Assembly: GCF_014270105.1 (NCBI RefSeq)
Contig: NZ_JACNMF010000002.1
Coordinates: 186,001 to 250,000 of the forward strand
Length of the DNA stretch: 64,000 nt
Source of the DNA: Hyunsoonleella aquatilis
GTDB lineage: Bacteria; Bacteroidota; Bacteroidia; Flavobacteriales; Flavobacteriaceae
Direction: 5' to 3'
In this document: positions 60,585 to 64,000 of the stretch, one piece after another
How the letters are laid out: each line of letters starts with the position of its first letter
How positions within the stretch are numbered: the first letter of the stretch is position 1
The notes under the pieces: generated by a model
Databases searched by the model: none
What the model was told of the DNA's origin: nothing
Seen by the model: the letters and a program-made list of their open reading frames with translations, nothing else
Translations under genes and position numbers: made by a program

Positions 60585-61784
60585 ATGAAAAAGACAAAAC
60601 TATTTATCCTACTTTTTTTAAGCGGTATTTCTGCATTTACCCAAGAATGGGAAATTCAAAATGAAGTGCCTCTTGGCAGTCGATTAAGATAGGTATCTTT
60701 TGTATCCGAAAACGTAGGTTATGCTGTTGGGGAGAATGGTAAAATATTAAAAACTACTGATGGTGAAACTTGGGAAGATATATCACTTAGCACCCCAACT
60801 TATATTTTTTCTGTACATTTTATAGATGCTAATACAGGCTATATTGCAGGAGCATTGGGTATGTTGAAAAAAACAACAGATGGAGGGTTAAACTGGGTAG
60901 ACCAGGAAATAGAAACAGATGAATACTTATACTGTGTGAGTTTTTTAAACTCAAATATAGGTTTTGCTGTTGGTGCAAAAGGCACAATATTAAAAACTAG
61001 TAATGGAGGAGAGAATTGGGTGGATCTAACGAAACCCAGCTTCGGTGCAGATATAAATGATGTTCATATTATTGATTCAAACATTATTTATCTCGCTGTT
61101 TATAGTAGTGGCGGGTCTGATAGCCTTCGAAAAACTACTAATGGAGGTCAAGATTGGGTGTCATTATGGACAGGAACTAATGGACCTCTTTCCTCTGTCC
61201 ACTTCTCCAATAAAAGTAATGGTGTAGTTGTAGGAGAAAGAGGTGCATTATCTAGAACCATCGACCATGGGGAAAATTGGCAATTAACAAGTAGCAAAAC
61301 ACCTTGGGACTTGTGCTCTATTGACTTTATAGATGACAATCATGGGTATGCAACTGGTCATTTAGGTACAATTAGCAAAACAATTGATGGAGGAGAGACT
61401 TGGGAGAAAGAATCAAGTGGAACTAATAATATTTTATACGCAGTTGAAATGATTGAAAACTCAATTTATGCCGTTGGAACCCAATCTATAATACTGAAAA
61501 AAGTTGATGAAAATTTGTCTATAAATGAGAATTCTAAAAGTAATAAAATATTATTATATCCAACGATTACAAGTGGTAAAGTAAAAGTGTCTACAAGTTT
61601 AACTCAGACTTTATCCCATATCAAAATAATTAATTTACAGGGAGAGATAGTTCAATCTGCCGATCTAAACTTAACAACAGATGAAACTATTACGCTTAAC
61701 CCAACATTGCAAAATGGGTTATACTTCATTAGAATCTCAATGGGTAATTCAATAATTTCAAAAAAGATTATACTAAAAAAATAA
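60585..61784 (+). pseudogene. T9SS-exported YCF48/BNR-repeat protein interrupted by an in-frame amber codon
   Basis: The intact protein would start at the ATG 60585-60587 with a signal peptide (MKKTKLFILLFLSGISAFTQ), but codon 36 is TAG (60690-60692). The same frame continues without another stop for 363 codons, beginning VSFVSENVGYAVGENGKIL and running through about six repeats (ILKTTDGG-NW type, as in YCF48-like or BNR propellers) to a C-terminal T9SS type A sorting domain (residues from ILLYPTITSGKVKV to SKKIILKK). A downstream ATG at 60855 would give a protein without a signal. Either a recent null mutation or a sequencing error; read-through is less likely. Confidence 0.8.
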
Positions 61785-61981
61785 TCATTCTTTAAAATGG
61801 CAATTTCAGAATCTGTAACGCAAACCAAATTACGTTTACAAACTCAAGACGTGTATATTCAATTGCTAGCTTCTTACCTACTAGTAAAAATCATCGCTGA
61901 TTTTCTATTTAGTCCGTATTTGTTGTTTTTAATGCCTAAACATCGCATCTGAAACATATACAAAAACGATAAGCGAGACCC

Positions 61982-64000
61982 CTAAATCTCATACCGCAAT
62001 CGAAACGTCACAAACCGAGGTTGTATAAAATACTCCGAAGCAAAAACCGATACATTGTTATTACCGTTTTGCACTTGCCGTGTGGTGTTTAGCAAGTTGG
62101 TAGCTTTAATGGTATATTCCCATTTGGCATCCCTATTCTTTCTATAAGATAGCGAGGCGTTCCAAATTTCAAATTCCTGTGGGGAGCCGTTGGGGTTGCT
62201 TTGGCGGTTATAGGTATAGTCGGTTAAAAACGTAAATTTCTTCCAGATATAGGCATCAAAGTCGATGGAAGGCGCATTCGTGGTAAACTTGGTGCTTCTG
62301 CCTCCTTGTTCGTTGTTATTTACAGCATATCGGTATCGAATTCTAAAGTTTGGGGCTTCCTTAAAATTACTGCGAATCTCTGGCGTGTAGCTTTGGGAAA
62401 AACTTTCGTTTATGGAGCGTTCTCCTTGCACGAACTGATTGAACTTACTATAACTAACCCTCGCGTTTAAGCTCAATCGAAACTTACCAAATGTGCGCTG
62501 TATTCTTCCAAAAGAAGATACACTTTCGTCCGCAAAACCTGAATTAAAAAAGTTGTTGGTCCGAACTACACTTTCAAAGTCCGCAATAGACCGAATTTGG
62601 TCTACCGCATTGCTATAGGTCACCGAGGCAAACACATTGGTGTAATTAAACAGGTTAAAACTGCGATAAAACAAGCTGACATTATTGGTTACCGCATTTT
62701 GCAATTCCGGATTCCCAATGTTAATACTGTTAAAACTATTCAATACTATACCACTGGCCAAACGGGTCACATCAGTAAACTGGTTGCGCATATTATAGCG
62801 CAAAGTCAGACTTTCGCTCTTTTTAAACTGGATTCGGGTTTCAAAACTTGGCAATACCAATCCAAAATTATCCTGGGTTTCTACTCCAAACTGTTCGTTG
62901 CCGTAACGGTAGGCATGCGCCGAAACACCCGGGGTAAAAGTAAAGATACCCGCCTTCAAAGTGTATTTCACTCCCAAATAATAATCGCTAAAATTGTATT
63001 GAGTATCGTTGGTATCCAGTCCGTCATTATCCGTTGGAACGGGGTCAAAACTGCTACCATCATCCAATAGCTGAAACAAGTTGGAATTGAAATCCTGTCG
63101 GCTCACCATGGCGCCAAGGGTGAAATTGATATTACTGCGATCGTTCAAAATGTTCCAATAATCCAATTTGGCGTCCATTTGATTGGACTTTACGCGTCTG
63201 TTTTGATTCACATTATAACCTATTTGATCGGGGTCGAGCCCTAAATTATCTGCAATGCTTCCATAATTATCCTTATCCTCTAAAATGGCGTTGTAAAACG
63301 GATCTTCATCCTGCAATAAATGTTGTACCTCTAAAGCGAAAATATTATCGTCATTCAAAGTGTAATAATAGTTCAAATTCTGACTGATGCTGTATGGCGT
63401 ATTATCTTCAATCTCATTTGTATTCCCTAATACAAAGGACTCTAAATTCTGTTCTTGAGATTCTTTGGTCAACCGCCCTAACACATCATAATCCAATTGA
63501 TTATTAATATTTGGCTTATAGACAGTGCTTAATTTCAACAGGCCAATATCCGATCGTTGGGTGGTCATTTGGTCGGTTTCATCATCCGGTATCCCTGAAT
63601 TAGGATTGGAATATTGGATAGACCGTTTTTGGCGAATATCCACACGACTGCTATTAAAAATACCAAACCCGCTAATATCCAAAGCTTTAGTGGGCGAATA
63701 ACTGAAATTACCCGAGGCCAATTTGTTTTCAATATCCTGGGCACGATTATTTTGTGTTGCCAAAAATCCTAAACTATTATTACCTAAACTTAAATTGGTA
63801 CCGCTATCTCTACTTGGCGGACGAAAGCCCCCTCCAAATCCCCGTAAATCACTTCGCGTAAGTGCGGGTTCTCCGGTATTGTTCAAATCGCCAATTAGGT
63901 TGATGCTGTATTTTGGGCTGTAGTAAAACAGTTTTGGTTGAAATAAATACAGTTCATTGTCCGTTGAAGCCCCGCCTCCGGCCGTCACATTCCCAAACCA
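61982..64000 (-). CDS. TonB-dependent receptor-like outer membrane beta-barrel protein (partial, runs off right edge)
   Basis: The minus-strand frame is open to the window edge, so the N-terminal plug and signal lie outside. The visible 672 residues are a beta-barrel: alternating hydrophobic strands, Asn-rich loops, many Tyr/Phe at strand ends, and a terminal strand FRLRYEI ending in a polar-aromatic pattern. The type is the outer membrane beta-barrel/CarboxypepD-regulatory family (repeated LRYNMRNQFTDVTRLA and LFYRSFNLFNYTNVFASVTYS). Such proteins take up or bind surface polymers; ligand unknown. A Met at 63988 is internal, not the start. Confidence 0.85.
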   Translation of the reverse strand, partial: WFGNVTAGGGASTDNELYLFQPKLFYYSPKYSINLIGDLNNTGEPALTRSDLRGFGGGFRPPSRDSGTNLSLGNNSLGFLATQNNRAQDIENKLASGNFSYSPTKALDISGFGIFNSSRVDIRQKRSIQYSNPNSGIPDDETDQMTTQRSDIGLLKLSTVYKPNINNQLDYDVLGRLTKESQEQNLESFVLGNTNEIEDNTPYSISQNLNYYYTLNDDNIFALEVQHLLQDEDPFYNAILEDKDNYGSIADNLGLDPDQIGYNVNQNRRVKSNQMDAKLDYWNILNDRSNINFTLGAMVSRQDFNSNLFQLLDDGSSFDPVPTDNDGLDTNDTQYNFSDYYLGVKYTLKAGIFTFTPGVSAHAYRYGNEQFGVETQDNFGLVLPSFETRIQFKKSESLTLRYNMRNQFTDVTRLASGIVLNSFNSINIGNPELQNAVTNNVSLFYRSFNLFNYTNVFASVTYSNAVDQIRSIADFESVVRTNNFFNSGFADESVSSFGRIQRTFGKFRLSLNARVSYSKFNQFVQGERSINESFSQSYTPEIRSNFKEAPNFRIRYRYAVNNNEQGGRSTKFTTNAPSIDFDAYIWKKFTFLTDYTYNRQSNPNGSPQEFEIWNASLSYRKNRDAKWEYTIKATNLLNTTRQVQNGNNNVSVFASEYFIQPRFVTFRLRYEI

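Noticed and set aside
60855-61784. Separate gene starting at the ATG 60855
   Set aside because: The reading frame and repeat pattern continue upstream to a signal peptide at 60585, interrupted by one TAG only, so a broken longer gene explains it better.
61982-63988. Beta-barrel gene starting at Met 63988
   Set aside because: The frame stays open to the window edge and the protein lacks its signal and plug domain, so it is a partial gene.
1-64000. CRISPR arrays, tRNA or rRNA genes, insertion sequences, prophage
   Set aside because: No regularly spaced repeats, cloverleaf-like segments, transposase, integrase or phage structural genes were found; gaps are short and accounted for.

Overview
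The window is a chromosomal stretch of a Bacteroidota genome, most likely family Flavobacteriaceae. It has low G+C, weak Shine-Dalgarno sequences, TAnnTTTG-type -7 promoter elements, an acyl-ornithine type arginine pathway, a T9SS sorting domain, a large TonB-type outer membrane beta-barrel, and small dispersed intergenic palindromes of the kind common in this family. I see no mobile element, phage, CRISPR array, tRNA or rRNA. Species and family are inferred from gene content only.

Layout. 1-12 kb (minus strand): split cobalamin-dependent methionine synthase, cysM, cysE, then a sulfate assimilation and siroheme operon (DUF2061, cysH, cysD, cysN, sulfite reductase, cobA, cysG N-terminal type, ferredoxin-NADP reductase type flavoprotein). 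12-19.6 kb (minus): a SAM-I riboswitch followed by metY, a metX-aspartokinase-homoserine dehydrogenase fusion, metZ, a PhzF protein and an Rrf2 regulator that is a good candidate for controlling the cys operon downstream. 19.7-23.8 kb: an unknown helical protein, and leuA-leuB on the plus strand. 23.8-36 kb (minus): one long arginine/proline operon (GNAT candidate N-acylglutamate synthase, argG, argC, proC, argD, proA, proB, argF', a small exported protein, argB, argE-type deacylase, argH), preceded by a leader that encodes two short arginine-rich peptides. 36-47 kb: a membrane adenylate cyclase, then two divergent gene sets that together look like a 3-keto-glycoside pathway (two DUF1080 lipoproteins, two TIM-barrel isomerases, Gfo/Idh/MocA oxidoreductase, MFS transporter, GMC oxidoreductase with a Tat-signal small subunit, ThuA), ending at an azurin. 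47-57 kb (minus): a small lipoprotein, GapN-type aldehyde dehydrogenase, ilvA, and ilvD-ilvB-ilvN-ilvC behind an Ile/Val-rich leader peptide and attenuator. 57-64 kb: metK under a SAM-II-like riboswitch, a large lipoprotein, a T9SS-exported repeat protein broken by an in-frame amber codon, and the C-terminal part of an outer membrane beta-barrel protein running off the right edge.

How the parts work together. Most of the window makes amino acids: sulfur enters as sulfate, becomes sulfide, and is fixed into cysteine (CysE/CysM) or homocysteine (MetX, MetY/MetZ), then methionine (MetH) and SAM (MetK). Aspartate-family flux enters through the tri-domain MetX-AK-HSD protein; threonine deaminase then feeds the branched-chain enzymes. 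Control appears mostly RNA-based: SAM-I for homocysteine synthesis, SAM-II for metK, a classical ribosome-mediated attenuator for ilvDBNC, and what looks like the arginine counterpart ahead of the arg/pro operon. The tandem Arg-rich leader peptides are the most unusual observation here; the reading frames are plain, their regulatory role is inferred.
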